This document shows positions 36,800-44,604 of a stretch of DNA of 64,000 bases, piece by piece. The stretch lies in the NCBI RefSeq assembly GCF_006175945.1, contig NZ_VAJL01000001.1, positions 3,605,001 to 3,669,000 of the forward strand, in the 5' to 3' direction. Origin of the DNA: Chryseobacterium mulctrae (GTDB taxonomy: Bacteria; Bacteroidota; Bacteroidia; Flavobacteriales; Weeksellaceae). Positions within the stretch are counted from its first letter, which is position 1. Each line of letters starts with the position of its first letter. A program made the translations under genes and the position numbers. The notes beneath the pieces are model-generated. The model did not search any database. It was not told the origin of the DNA and worked only from the letters and a program-made list of their open reading frames with translations.

Positions 36800-37528
36800 T
36801 TATTCCACATCAAAGTTTTTTCCTTTCACAAACTTTGCAGCAAAAGGAGCCTGATTTCCGGAATATTTTAAAACAAAATGTTTTTTGGTATCGGTATCCA
36901 CTTTTGCTTCTACATTCACATTGGTTGTCTGAAAATTAACATCTAAACCAACTCCAGATTCTTTTTCAAGAAAAATTTCTACACTTTCAGCATACAATAA
37001 AGAGATACTCAGATAATTAAACTTAATATTCTTTCTATAAGTTTTAGATTTTGACTGTGTAAATTCTGAAAAGCTTTTCAAAATTTCAATTCCGGGGGAA
37101 TCGATATTGGTAATTCTGGATTTTGTAACTCCATTTACACGGATGGAAAAATTTTTTGCACTGTTGATGTTTCCGTTAATTCCAATATTAAATAAAGACG
37201 GTAATGATAAACCATATTCGATCATGCTGTCTTTGGTAAATTCAAAATCAGGGATTAATGCTGTATGTTTTGGAGTATTTAATAATTGATTTTTTACCGT
37301 ATTCAATTGTTCACCCGAAAATAAATAACCAATAAGATTATTGTTTGTTGTGCGCCAGTTTCTACCGTTCCACTCGTAGATTTCACAAAGTAATGTGTCA
37401 GTTGACGAATGGGGAAGAAGCTCGATATCCTGCCATTTAAAAACTTCTTTTGCGTAAGGTCTTCTGTTGATTAGGTTGATTCCTAAATCGAGCGCCATTA
37501 AGTCGCTTAACTGTTGATTGGTTTGCAT
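36800..37528 (-). CDS. Hypothetical cytoplasmic protein, 242 residues
   Basis: No signal peptide or membrane helix. It starts MQTNQQLSDLMALDLGINLI and looks beta-rich after residue 110 (FNIGINGNINSAKNFSIRVNG, VNFQTTNVNVEAKVDT), ending AAKFVKGKNFDVE. I do not recognise the family and see no catalytic motif. The codon use is like its neighbours. The small ORF at 37595-37687 lies 66 bases upstream on the same strand and may be co-transcribed. Confidence 0.65.
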   Translation of the reverse strand: MQTNQQLSDLMALDLGINLINRRPYAKEVFKWQDIELLPHSSTDTLLCEIYEWNGRNWRTTNNNLIGYLFSGEQLNTVKNQLLNTPKHTALIPDFEFTKDSMIEYGLSLPSLFNIGINGNINSAKNFSIRVNGVTKSRITNIDSPGIEILKSFSEFTQSKSKTYRKNIKFNYLSISLLYAESVEIFLEKESGVGLDVNFQTTNVNVEAKVDTDTKKHFVLKYSGNQAPFAAKFVKGKNFDVE

Positions 37529-37594
37529 AATTATTATTTGTAATTGGTGATTTAAAATTAAATAAAAAATATCGAAATCGAACTTATTTTATCA

Positions 37595-37687
37595 TCACAA
37601 TTTAAATGGATTCACAAGATTTAATAAAGGTTTATATCCGTAAAAGCTTCCTGCAAACAACATCGTTTTAAACTTACTCCAAAACAT
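37595..37687 (-). CDS. Possible 30-residue small protein
   Basis: An ATG-to-TGA frame on the minus strand encodes MFWSKFKTMLFAGSFYGYKP followed by ten more residues (LLNLVNPFKL). It is rich in aromatic and basic residues, amphipathic, and unlike random translation of AT-rich DNA. It lies in a 240-base gap upstream of the 36800 gene. No family recognised. Very short ORFs can arise by chance, so confidence is low. Confidence 0.35.
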   Translation of the reverse strand: MFWSKFKTMLFAGSFYGYKPLLNLVNPFKL

Positions 37688-37771
37688 TTGTCAACATAAT
37701 TTTAAAAAAGTAATTTAGTCTTTTGAAATCACCATGATTACGCATGGTTTTAATAACAACGAAAATTACTT

Positions 37772-38341
37772 ATGAAAATATACACTAAAACGGGAGATAA
37801 AGGACAGACCGCTTTATATGGCGGAACGAGAGTTTCAAAAGCCAGCGCAAGAGTTGACAGCTACGGAAATATTGACGAATTGAATTCTTTTATTGGAATT
37901 TCAAAAAGTCATATCACTGATGAAGAAGTTTTGAAACAGTTAAAAAAAATTCAGTTTGATTTGTTTACGGTAGGTTCAGAAGCTGCAACTCCGGTTGATA
38001 AACTGATGTTAGCCAACGGAAAATCCCGTCTTCCCCTGATTATTTCTGATACAGAAATTGAAGAACTCGAAAATTGGATGGATGGTTTTGAAGATAAATT
38101 AGAGCCACTTCAATATTTTATTCTTCCGGGCGGAGGAAAATCTGCGACTTTTTTACATGCAGCTCGTACAATTTGCCGTAGAGCAGAGCGTTCTTTGGTT
38201 TTCTTGAATGAATCTGAAGAAGTGCGTCCCGAATTGATCAAATATCTGAACCGTCTTTCTGATTATCTGTTTGTTTTGGCGAGATATATTTCAAAAATCA
38301 ACAACGAACCGGAAGAATACTGGAATCCGAATGAAAGATAA
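37772..38341 (+). CDS. ATP:cob(I)alamin adenosyltransferase (PduO/MMAB type)
   Basis: A 189-residue enzyme that makes adenosylcobalamin. The N-terminus MKIYTKTGDKGQTALYGGTR is the family's ATP-binding stretch. DSYGNIDELNSFIG, FILPGGGKSATFLHAARTIC, RRAERSLVFL and YLNRLSDYLFVLARY follow, with the key Arg/Glu of RRAER. It should serve a B12-dependent enzyme such as methylmalonyl-CoA mutase or ribonucleotide reductase elsewhere in the genome. Confidence 0.94.
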   Translation: MKIYTKTGDKGQTALYGGTRVSKASARVDSYGNIDELNSFIGISKSHITDEEVLKQLKKIQFDLFTVGSEAATPVDKLMLANGKSRLPLIISDTEIEELENWMDGFEDKLEPLQYFILPGGGKSATFLHAARTICRRAERSLVFLNESEEVRPELIKYLNRLSDYLFVLARYISKINNEPEEYWNPNER

Positions 38342-38425
38342 TTTTTTAGGTGAAATAATATTTGTTAATAATTGTATAGTTGTGGAAACATTTCCTATTT
38401 TAGCGAATAATAACAAATTTTAACC

Positions 38426-38938
38426 ATGAAAAAACTTACTTTTACAGCCTTATTGGGCTTAATGATTTTATCTTGCTCTCCAAACGATGAATTGTATTCG
38501 CTGAATGAGACAAATTCTCAAACAGAATCTGCTGTTCAAAAGGGACCTCCTCTTAATATTACAGAATGGGTTGATTTAGAATTTACAGAACAGCCTTGCC
38601 GAACAACTAAAAAAAGATATCAAGCCAGAGCTATTTCTTCAGAGATATACAGCAGAGATAGATATGTTTCTTATAAAATTACCGATAATACTTACGGGTT
38701 TGTATGGCATAGTGGTCAATATACAATTCCTGCAGGATCAAATATGTCGGCATTTGGTGATGTGTTTTCAAATGAGAATTTTGCTGCAAACGTAAAATAT
38801 GAAATTACAAATGTGGAAATAAATCCATATTATTATGATTCAAATGGTAATTTAGTTTATCAGCCAGTTATAGGTCTATATCAATATAAATCTGGAGATA
38901 AAGACGTTAATAATTGTCAAGTGCCAATATTTAATTAA
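38426..38938 (+). CDS. Hypothetical lipoprotein, 170 residues
   Basis: The N-terminus MKKLTFTALLGLMILSC is a lipoprotein signal with the lipobox ILSC and the Cys at residue 17; SPND follows. The mature part has no motif I recognise: a Ser/Thr/Asn-rich linker, a beta-rich domain (TEWVDLEFTEQPC, SYKITDNTYGFVWHS, VEINPYYYDSNGNL) and two Cys (in EQPCRTT and NNCQVP) that could form a disulfide. It is monocistronic with a terminator 25 bases after the stop. Confidence 0.7.
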   Translation: MKKLTFTALLGLMILSCSPNDELYSLNETNSQTESAVQKGPPLNITEWVDLEFTEQPCRTTKKRYQARAISSEIYSRDRYVSYKITDNTYGFVWHSGQYTIPAGSNMSAFGDVFSNENFAANVKYEITNVEINPYYYDSNGNLVYQPVIGLYQYKSGDKDVNNCQVPIFN

Positions 38939-38961
38939 TTTTACAGAATATTTTAAAATAT

Positions 38962-38995
38962 AAAGCTGAATCATCACTGTGATTCAGCTTTTTTA
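38962..38995 (+). terminator. Terminator after the lipoprotein gene
   Basis: AAGCTGAATCA (38963-38973) and TGATTCAGCTT (38980-38990) followed by a T run. Confidence 0.85.
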
Positions 38996-39020
38996 TTCAA
39001 GCAATTATAAAAATAAGTTA

Positions 39021-39665
39021 ATGAGTAAATCTCTTCTCTTCATCAACGGTGATGCGCCGAAATCTTTTCCTGATTTAGAAAAATATGATTTAATTGCCTG
39101 TACTGATGGTGCTTTTCATTATTTGAAGGAACTCAATTTTCCTTTAGACAAACTAGATTTTATTTCCGGGGATTTTGATTCTCATATTGGGTCAGACGAA
39201 AATGTGTATCAGGATAAATTTATTCTTACACTGGATCAGGAGAAAACAGATTTTCATAAAGCTTTAGAAATTATTTTAGAAAAAGGGTTTCAAAATGTTT
39301 ATGTTTTAGGAGGAAGTGGAGGAGAGCAGGATCATTTTTTAGGGAATCTTACAGTCGCTTATTCATTTAAGAATAATTTAAACATAAAGTTTTATGACGA
39401 GTTTTCTGAATATTATTTTATTCCGAAAAATTTCACTCTGAAAAATGTTAAAAACAAAATGATTTCTCTGTATCCGTTTCCTTCAGCTGAAAATATTACA
39501 ACAAAAGGATTGAATTGGCCATTAACAAATGATAGTTTAAGCATGATGTCAAGAATTGGGACACGTAACTTTGCTGTTGATGATGAGATTTCTATTGAAT
39601 ATGAATCTGGAGATCTTTTATTTTTTATTGGAATTAATGAAATAGAATATCCTGAAATATATTGA
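39021..39665 (+). CDS. Thiamine pyrophosphokinase
   Basis: A 214-residue enzyme that makes thiamine pyrophosphate from thiamine and ATP. FINGDAPKSFPDL, ACTDGAFHYLKEL, FISGDFDSHIG, QEKTDFHKALEII and YVLGGSGGEQDHFLGNL are the family's conserved acidic and glycine motifs. The frame extends back to 38979, but that part overlaps the terminator of the previous gene, so ATG 39021 is chosen. The stop overlaps the start of the phosphatase gene. Confidence 0.9.
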   Translation: MSKSLLFINGDAPKSFPDLEKYDLIACTDGAFHYLKELNFPLDKLDFISGDFDSHIGSDENVYQDKFILTLDQEKTDFHKALEIILEKGFQNVYVLGGSGGEQDHFLGNLTVAYSFKNNLNIKFYDEFSEYYFIPKNFTLKNVKNKMISLYPFPSAENITTKGLNWPLTNDSLSMMSRIGTRNFAVDDEISIEYESGDLLFFIGINEIEYPEIY

Positions 39666-40537
39666 AACAATTAATAAAAATATCATTTCTAGTTATTATT
39701 AGTTCCTGTGTTTTTTCCTGTAAGACACAAACTTTTTCTGCACCAGAATACGGAATTTCAAAAACTGACAATCAATTTGAAATTAAGAAAGTAACCAATT
39801 TCAGAACAGTTGGAAATATTAAAAATACTGATGGTAGAATTTTAAAAGAAGGAAAGTTTTATAGAAGTGGACATCTTTATAAGCTTAAGAAAAAATCATT
39901 CAAAACATTTGAGAATTTAGGAATTAAAGAGGTTATTGATCTTCGAAATTCGAAAGAAATTTCGCAAAAACCCGATCAACTTTCCGATACTTTTATTTAT
40001 AAAAATTATTCTGCATTTGAAGATGAAGGCGATCAGTTGAATCAGGCGAAAAAGCTTGTTTTAAAAGGAAAAGTTAAAGGTTCAGATGCAGATCAAAGGA
40101 TGCTGGATTTTTATAAAAATTATGTCACAGAAAATCCAGAAATCATTAAGGAAATTATTCATGAGATTTTAGATTCGGAAACTCCTGTTTTATATCATTG
40201 TACGGCAGGAAAAGACAGAACCGGAATAATAACAGCGTTGATTTTGACTATTTTAAAATTTGATAGAACAACGATTTATAATGATTACCTTCTTTCAAAC
40301 AATTATCGTAAACAATTAGTTCAAAAAAGGCTTCATCTTGCGAATAATCTGCATTTTTTGTTTCCAAAAATGGATTTGAATGTTATCGAAAAATTAAGTT
40401 GGGTAGAGAAGAATTATTTAAAGACTGCTTTTTCTGAAATTGATAAGAAATACGGTTCAATTGATATTTATATTCATCAAAATTTGGGAATTTCTGAAAA
40501 TAAAAGAAACGAATATATTCTTAAGTTCACGTATTGA
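39662..40537 (+). CDS. Lipoprotein tyrosine-phosphatase-like protein (TTG start)
   Basis: A 291-residue protein that starts at TTG 39662, overlapping the previous stop (TTGA). The start is supported because MKQLIKISFLVIISSCVFSC is a lipoprotein signal and there is no in-frame ATG before residue 130. The catalytic loop is HCTAGKDRTGI (the CX5R motif of dual-specificity/phosphoinositide phosphatases of the Y_phosphatase3 group), preceded by NFRTVGNIKNTDGR and FYRSGHLYKL. As a lipoprotein it should face the periplasm or cell surface. The substrate is unknown. Confidence 0.85.
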   Translation: MKQLIKISFLVIISSCVFSCKTQTFSAPEYGISKTDNQFEIKKVTNFRTVGNIKNTDGRILKEGKFYRSGHLYKLKKKSFKTFENLGIKEVIDLRNSKEISQKPDQLSDTFIYKNYSAFEDEGDQLNQAKKLVLKGKVKGSDADQRMLDFYKNYVTENPEIIKEIIHEILDSETPVLYHCTAGKDRTGIITALILTILKFDRTTIYNDYLLSNNYRKQLVQKRLHLANNLHFLFPKMDLNVIEKLSWVEKNYLKTAFSEIDKKYGSIDIYIHQNLGISENKRNEYILKFTY

Positions 40538-40645
40538 TTAAAGACTAATTTTTTAGTCGAAAAACTGCATAAATTTATAATAAATTTAACGTTAAAAAAT
40601 CAAACTTTTTTAGCAATTTTGCATTCTTAATTTACTCATTAGAAA

Positions 40646-42040
40646 ATGAAAATAAAATACTCGGAACTTATTGATCAGACATTGTATTTTCCAACGGAAG
40701 AATTCAATGTTTCTGAAAACAATTTGTCTTTTCACGACATTCCTTTGATGGATGTTGTTGAGAAGTTTGGAACGCCTCTTAAGGTAAGTTACCTCCCGAA
40801 GATTTCTCAAAATATTCAGAAAGCAAAAGGCTGGTTTAAGGAAGCTTTTGAGAAAATCGATTACAAAAAAAACTACAGATACTGTTACTGTACAAAATCC
40901 AGCCATTTCAAATTTGTGATTGAAGAAGCTTTGAAAAACGATATTTCTATCGAAACTTCTTCAGCTTACGACATGGATATTGTGAAATCGCTTTATACAG
41001 AAGGTAAAGTTGATAAAAACATTGAAGTGATTTGTAATGGTTTCAAAACGGATGATTATCTGGCGAAAATTTCAGATATGATTAATAGTGGTTTTGAAAA
41101 TATTACTCCTATTTTAGATAACTACAGAGAACTTGATAAGTTAACAGAAAGTATCGACACGACTTTCGATATCGGAATCAGAATTGCTTCTGAGGAAGAA
41201 CCGAAGTTCGAATTTTATACCTCAAGATTAGGGATCGGATATAAAGATATCATTCCTTACTACAGCCAAAAAATTGCAGAACATCCGAATGCAAGACTGA
41301 AGATGCTTCACTTTTTCATTAATACCGGGATCAAAGACACGGCTTATTATTGGAATGAATTGTACAAATGTCTTCGTGTTTATGCACGTTTGAAGAAAAT
41401 TGCTCCGGAAGTAAATTCATTAAATATTGGTGGTGGTTTTCCAATCAAAACTTCTTTAAATTTCGATTACGATTACCAATATATGGTAGAAGAGATCGTT
41501 TCGCAGATTAAAAAATTCTGTGAAGAGGAAGGAGTAGAAGAGCCAAATATTTATACTGAATTCGGAAGTTTTACGGTAGGAGAAAGCGGTGCCAATTTGT
41601 ATAAAATTATTTCTCAAAAACGTCAGAACGACAGAGAAAAATGGAATATGATCGATTCATCTTTTATGACCACGCTTCCTGATACTTGGGCGATTTCAAG
41701 ACACTTTATCATGTTGCCGTTAAACCGTTGGGAAGATTCTTACGAAAGAGTTTTCTTAGGTGGATTGACCTGTGATTCTGATGATTATTATAACTCTGAA
41801 CAGCATACCAACGCTATTTATCTGCCTGTTTTCAGTGATACGAAACCTTTGTATATTGGTTTTTTCCACACAGGAGCATATCAGGAAACAATTGGTGGTT
41901 ATGGTGGAGTTCATCACTGTTTGATGCCGCAACCAAGACATATCCTGATCCAGAAAGATGAAAATGGAGAATTCCAGTATGAGATCTTTAGAGAAAGACA
42001 GGAACCTGAAGATATTTTGAAATTATTAGGATATCAATAG
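40646..42040 (+). CDS. speA: Arginine decarboxylase (PLP fold III)
   Basis: A 464-residue decarboxylase making agmatine from arginine. It has a PLP-binding Lys in YCTKSSHFKFVIEEAL, VICNGFKTDDYL, LNIGGGFPIKTS with the phosphate-binding glycines, and TEFGSFTVGESGANLY. It is shorter than the E. coli SpeA (about 660 residues), as is usual in Bacteroidota. The agmatinase gene lies 1.6 kb downstream. The stop codon (TCAATAG end) overlaps the first bases of a dispersed repeat. Confidence 0.9.
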   Translation: MKIKYSELIDQTLYFPTEEFNVSENNLSFHDIPLMDVVEKFGTPLKVSYLPKISQNIQKAKGWFKEAFEKIDYKKNYRYCYCTKSSHFKFVIEEALKNDISIETSSAYDMDIVKSLYTEGKVDKNIEVICNGFKTDDYLAKISDMINSGFENITPILDNYRELDKLTESIDTTFDIGIRIASEEEPKFEFYTSRLGIGYKDIIPYYSQKIAEHPNARLKMLHFFINTGIKDTAYYWNELYKCLRVYARLKKIAPEVNSLNIGGGFPIKTSLNFDYDYQYMVEEIVSQIKKFCEEEGVEEPNIYTEFGSFTVGESGANLYKIISQKRQNDREKWNMIDSSFMTTLPDTWAISRHFIMLPLNRWEDSYERVFLGGLTCDSDDYYNSEQHTNAIYLPVFSDTKPLYIGFFHTGAYQETIGGYGGVHHCLMPQPRHILIQKDENGEFQYEIFRERQEPEDILKLLGYQ

Positions 42041-42102
42041 AAACGGGCTTTAGCCTGTTTAATATAGAAGAAAATTCAAATGGCTTCAGCCAAAACTTAT
42101 TG
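42034..42102. repeat. Two-hairpin dispersed repeat, copy 1
   Basis: The unit starts TCAATAG, then ACGGGCTTTAGCCTGTTT (first palindrome), an AT-rich spacer and TGGCTTCAGCCAAAACTTATTGTA (second palindrome). Copies 2 and 3 are at 45530 and 60031. The left end overlaps the last two codons of speA. Confidence 0.8.
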
Positions 42103-42103
42103 T

Positions 42104-42133
42104 AAAAAGCTCTCAAATATTTGGGAGCTTTTC
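42104..42133 (+). terminator. Terminator of speA
   Basis: AAAAGCTCTCAAA (42105 region) pairs with TTTGGGAGCTTTT with one G-U and ends in T residues. Confidence 0.75.
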
Positions 42134-42189
42134 GCATTTAAAATTCATAAGATGATGAATTTTTGTTCTTTAAAATATGTAGACATCTT

Positions 42190-42197
42190 TATATTTG
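42190..42197 (+). promoter_or_regulatory. Promoter -7 element of the gene at 42210
   Basis: TATATTTG matches TAnnTTTG exactly, 12 bases before the ATG at 42210. It rules out the upstream TTG (42195) as a start. Confidence 0.55.
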
Positions 42198-42209
42198 TTT
42201 AAAAAAAAA

Positions 42210-42767
42210 ATGAAACTGAGGAAAACGATAGGAATAACATTCATCATACTTACTTTTATTTTAGGGTATTTAAGTACCGGTATTATATCATTTTTTGGAA
42301 TGAGATCTTACTATGGATACGAAGGATATTGTTCGGACACAAAACTTCCAAATTTTGTTGCTATTGAGAGTTTTGAAGTTCTTATCATTTGTATTCTTAT
42401 TTCCTACGCCATCTTGTTAGAATCTTTTCAAAGCATTAAAAAGTATGTGAGATTTTATAAGATTATGTTAGTATTTTTTCTAATCAATTTAATCTTTTTA
42501 GTGTATAAAATTGTTGAATATCCTATTATACTGGAAGCTACAGGTGGATGGTCTAATCCGAGAAGTAATCTTGAGATGATGTATAGTCCACTGATTACAT
42601 TTTTGGGTATTTATTCATCAATAATAATATGGATTAATTTTAGGCTTCAAAAGAAAACCCAGTCATTAAAAAAATTACCAATCATATTTTTTCTCATTGT
42701 TATACTGTCTTTTGTTGTGGTAGTAGTTGCATGTCAAAATATTGAATATCAGAATTGTATGGGATAA
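42210..42767 (+). CDS. Hypothetical membrane protein, 185 residues
   Basis: Starting at ATG 42210, after a run of ten A, gives MKLRKTIGITFIILTF. Four hydrophobic segments are visible (about residues 5-25, 45-63, 75-95, 118-137) with a fifth near the C-terminus (FFLIVILSFVVVVV). A short loop with two Cys (EGYCSDTK) follows segment 1. The last residues are CQNIEYQNCMG. No family recognised. Confidence 0.6.
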   Translation: MKLRKTIGITFIILTFILGYLSTGIISFFGMRSYYGYEGYCSDTKLPNFVAIESFEVLIICILISYAILLESFQSIKKYVRFYKIMLVFFLINLIFLVYKIVEYPIILEATGGWSNPRSNLEMMYSPLITFLGIYSSIIIWINFRLQKKTQSLKKLPIIFFLIVILSFVVVVVACQNIEYQNCMG

Positions 42768-42790
42768 AAATATTTTCTTGAAAAATAAAA

Positions 42791-42822
42791 TATAAAAGCT
42801 CTCCAATTCGGAGAGCTTTTAT
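42791..42822. terminator. Two-way terminator
   Basis: ATAAAAGCTCTCC and GGAGAGCTTTTAT around a five-base loop, between convergent genes. Confidence 0.85.
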
Positions 42823-42825
42823 ATT

Positions 42826-43485
42826 TTAAAAATGTTTAGAAATTTTATCAACTTCGATTTCCGAATAATCTGAAATCACAACATTTGCTAAACTATAATC
42901 CTGATTGTGAGAATGGAAGCTTTTATAAGCCGCACAAAAAATATTGGCTCGGTGCGCTGCCAAAATTCCGTTGGTGGAATCTTCAATGACCATGCAGTTT
43001 TCAATCGGTTCGTTGGCCATTTTTGCAGCAAGCTGGAAAATTTCAGGATGAGGTTTTGATTCTTTTAAATCGGCACCACTGATTTTCCCACTGAAGTATT
43101 TTTCCAAACCAAATTTATCAAAAACCATATTAATGGTCGTCATACTTGCTGATGAAGCAACAATTAATTTTACGTTATTTTCATAATAATGCTCAATTAA
43201 TTTTCTCACTCCGGGAATCAGATCAAAGTCGGCATCATTGTAAAAATAATCTTTAAAATGAGTTCTTTTAATATTGGTGATATCTTCGTGAGTGTGAGCT
43301 AAATTAAACTCAGAAATCAAAGTTTCGCAAACTCTTTTGGTAGAAGTGCCGGTAAAAGAAGTATACAAATCTTCTGAAACTTCAATTTCTAGCTGGTTGA
43401 ATGTTTTAAAATAAGCTTTTCTGTGCAGCGGTTCTGTATCAACAATTACCCCATCCATATCGAAAAGCACAGCTTTTAAGGACAT
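42826..43485 (-). CDS. HAD phosphatase, beta-phosphoglucomutase-like
   Basis: A 219-residue HAD subclass I enzyme. Motif I is LFDMDGVIVDTEPLH, typical of beta-phosphoglucomutase and related sugar phosphatases. A four-helix cap follows (about 18-85). Motif II is IVASSASM, motif III is the Lys of ESKPHPEIF, and motif IV is MVIEDSTNGI. The TEPLH part and the cap Arg/Lys point to a phosphohexose substrate. It is a single gene on the minus strand. Confidence 0.88.
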   Translation of the reverse strand: MSLKAVLFDMDGVIVDTEPLHRKAYFKTFNQLEIEVSEDLYTSFTGTSTKRVCETLISEFNLAHTHEDITNIKRTHFKDYFYNDADFDLIPGVRKLIEHYYENNVKLIVASSASMTTINMVFDKFGLEKYFSGKISGADLKESKPHPEIFQLAAKMANEPIENCMVIEDSTNGILAAHRANIFCAAYKSFHSHNQDYSLANVVISDYSEIEVDKISKHF

Positions 43486-43518
43486 ATTTTTGAATTTCTT
43501 ACAAAGGTAGGGAATTTG

Positions 43519-43616
43519 GGTGGAAGCCTAAAGCTGGATGAAGGAAGTTGAAATCTGAATATTTAATTTATAATAGTAAAAACTTCCGGCTTCCATCATC
43601 CAACTTCCAGCTTTCT
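43519..43616. repeat. Inverted AACTTCC/GCTTCCA-word repeat
   Basis: The stretch is made of the words GGAAG/CTTCC, CCAGCTTT and ATCCA: on the left GTGGAAGCCTAAAGCTGG and AAGGAAGTTG, on the right AACTTCCGGCTTCCA, ATCCAACTTCC and AGCTTTC. The two halves are rough inverted copies with an AT-rich middle (43560-43580). Confidence 0.55.
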
Positions 43617-43629
43617 CCTAACTTCTTCT

Positions 43630-43637
43630 TATCTTTG
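43630..43637 (+). promoter_or_regulatory. Promoter -7 element of speB
   Basis: TATCTTTG matches TAnnTTTG, 48 bases before the speB ATG, right after the inverted repeat. Confidence 0.45.
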
Positions 43638-43685
43638 CCGCAAATATTTTAATCTTTAAATCATTTAATTTTTTAATTATAAATT

Positions 43686-44537
43686 ATGAAAACATACGCA
43701 GGAATTCCTGAAGAAAATGCTTCATTAGAAAATTCAAAAGTAGTTTTGGTAACCGTTCCTTATGATGGAACTTCAACTTGGGGAAAAGGTGCAGACAAAG
43801 GCCCGGAATTATTCCTTGATGCTTCTGAAAACATGGAGCTTTACGACATCGAAACAGGTACAGAACCTTATCTTGAAGGAGTTTATTTAGCTGGAGAAGT
43901 TTCTGAAAATTCTACACCTGAAGCAATGACGGAAGCAGTTTATCAGAAAACAAAAGAGCTTTTGGCAACAGATAAATTGTTTACCCTTTTTGGTGGAGAA
44001 CATTCAGTTTCTATTGGTTCAATTCGTGCAGTTGGTGAAAAATTTGAAAATCTTACGGTTTTACAATTAGATGCTCACACAGATTTACGTCCGGAATTCC
44101 ATGGGTCTACTTCCAATCACGCTTGTGCGGTTTTTGAAGCGAATCAAAAGCATAATTTGGTTCAGGTTGGAATCCGTTCTATGGATGTTGAGGAAGTTGA
44201 ATATTTACCGGAAGGAAGAGTATTTTTCGCTCACGAAATTGCCAACAACGAAAACTGGGTAAATGATGTTTTAGAAAAAGTTTCAGGAAACGTTTATATT
44301 ACGATTGATTTGGATGCTTTTGATCCGTCAATTGCACCTTCAACAGGAACTCCTGAACCAGGCGGTTTACAGTGGTATCCAACATTGGAATTATTAAGAA
44401 AAGTTTTCGAAAAATGTAACGTTGTTGCTTTTGATATTGTTGAATTAATGGATTCTGCCTATTCAAAACCAAGTGCATTCTTAGCAGCAAAATTGTATTA
44501 TAAAATGTTGGCGTACTATCACATCAACAAAGACTAA
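43686..44537 (+). CDS. speB: Agmatinase (ureohydrolase)
   Basis: A 283-residue manganese ureohydrolase that splits agmatine into putrescine and urea. The metal-ligand motifs are FGGEHSVSIG, QLDAHTDLRPEFHG and TIDLDAFDPSIAPSTGTPEPGG. With speA it completes a route from arginine to putrescine. The two genes are separated by two convergent genes, so they do not share a transcript. Confidence 0.93.
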   Translation: MKTYAGIPEENASLENSKVVLVTVPYDGTSTWGKGADKGPELFLDASENMELYDIETGTEPYLEGVYLAGEVSENSTPEAMTEAVYQKTKELLATDKLFTLFGGEHSVSIGSIRAVGEKFENLTVLQLDAHTDLRPEFHGSTSNHACAVFEANQKHNLVQVGIRSMDVEEVEYLPEGRVFFAHEIANNENWVNDVLEKVSGNVYITIDLDAFDPSIAPSTGTPEPGGLQWYPTLELLRKVFEKCNVVAFDIVELMDSAYSKPSAFLAAKLYYKMLAYYHINKD

Positions 44538-44604
44538 AATTTCGCAGGAAACGGATTTTTTCTTTCAGTTTTTCTTTGGAAATTTGTGATACAAAACAAA
44601 TGAA

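Noticed and set aside
36800..37528. Bacterial gasdermin or other pore-forming protein
   Set aside because: The beta-rich C-terminal half raised the idea, but the N-terminus lacks the gasdermin pattern and no protease or paired defence gene is adjacent.
37731..37748. Match to a cloning-vector sequence (ACCATGATTACGC)
   Set aside because: The 13 bases are shared with lacZ alpha of common vectors, but the match stops there and the bases form a natural ACCATG/CATGGT palindrome in ordinary flanking sequence. Chance is the better explanation.
38979..39020. Earlier start of the thiamine pyrophosphokinase gene
   Set aside because: The extra 14 residues are encoded by the end of a terminator hairpin and its T run.
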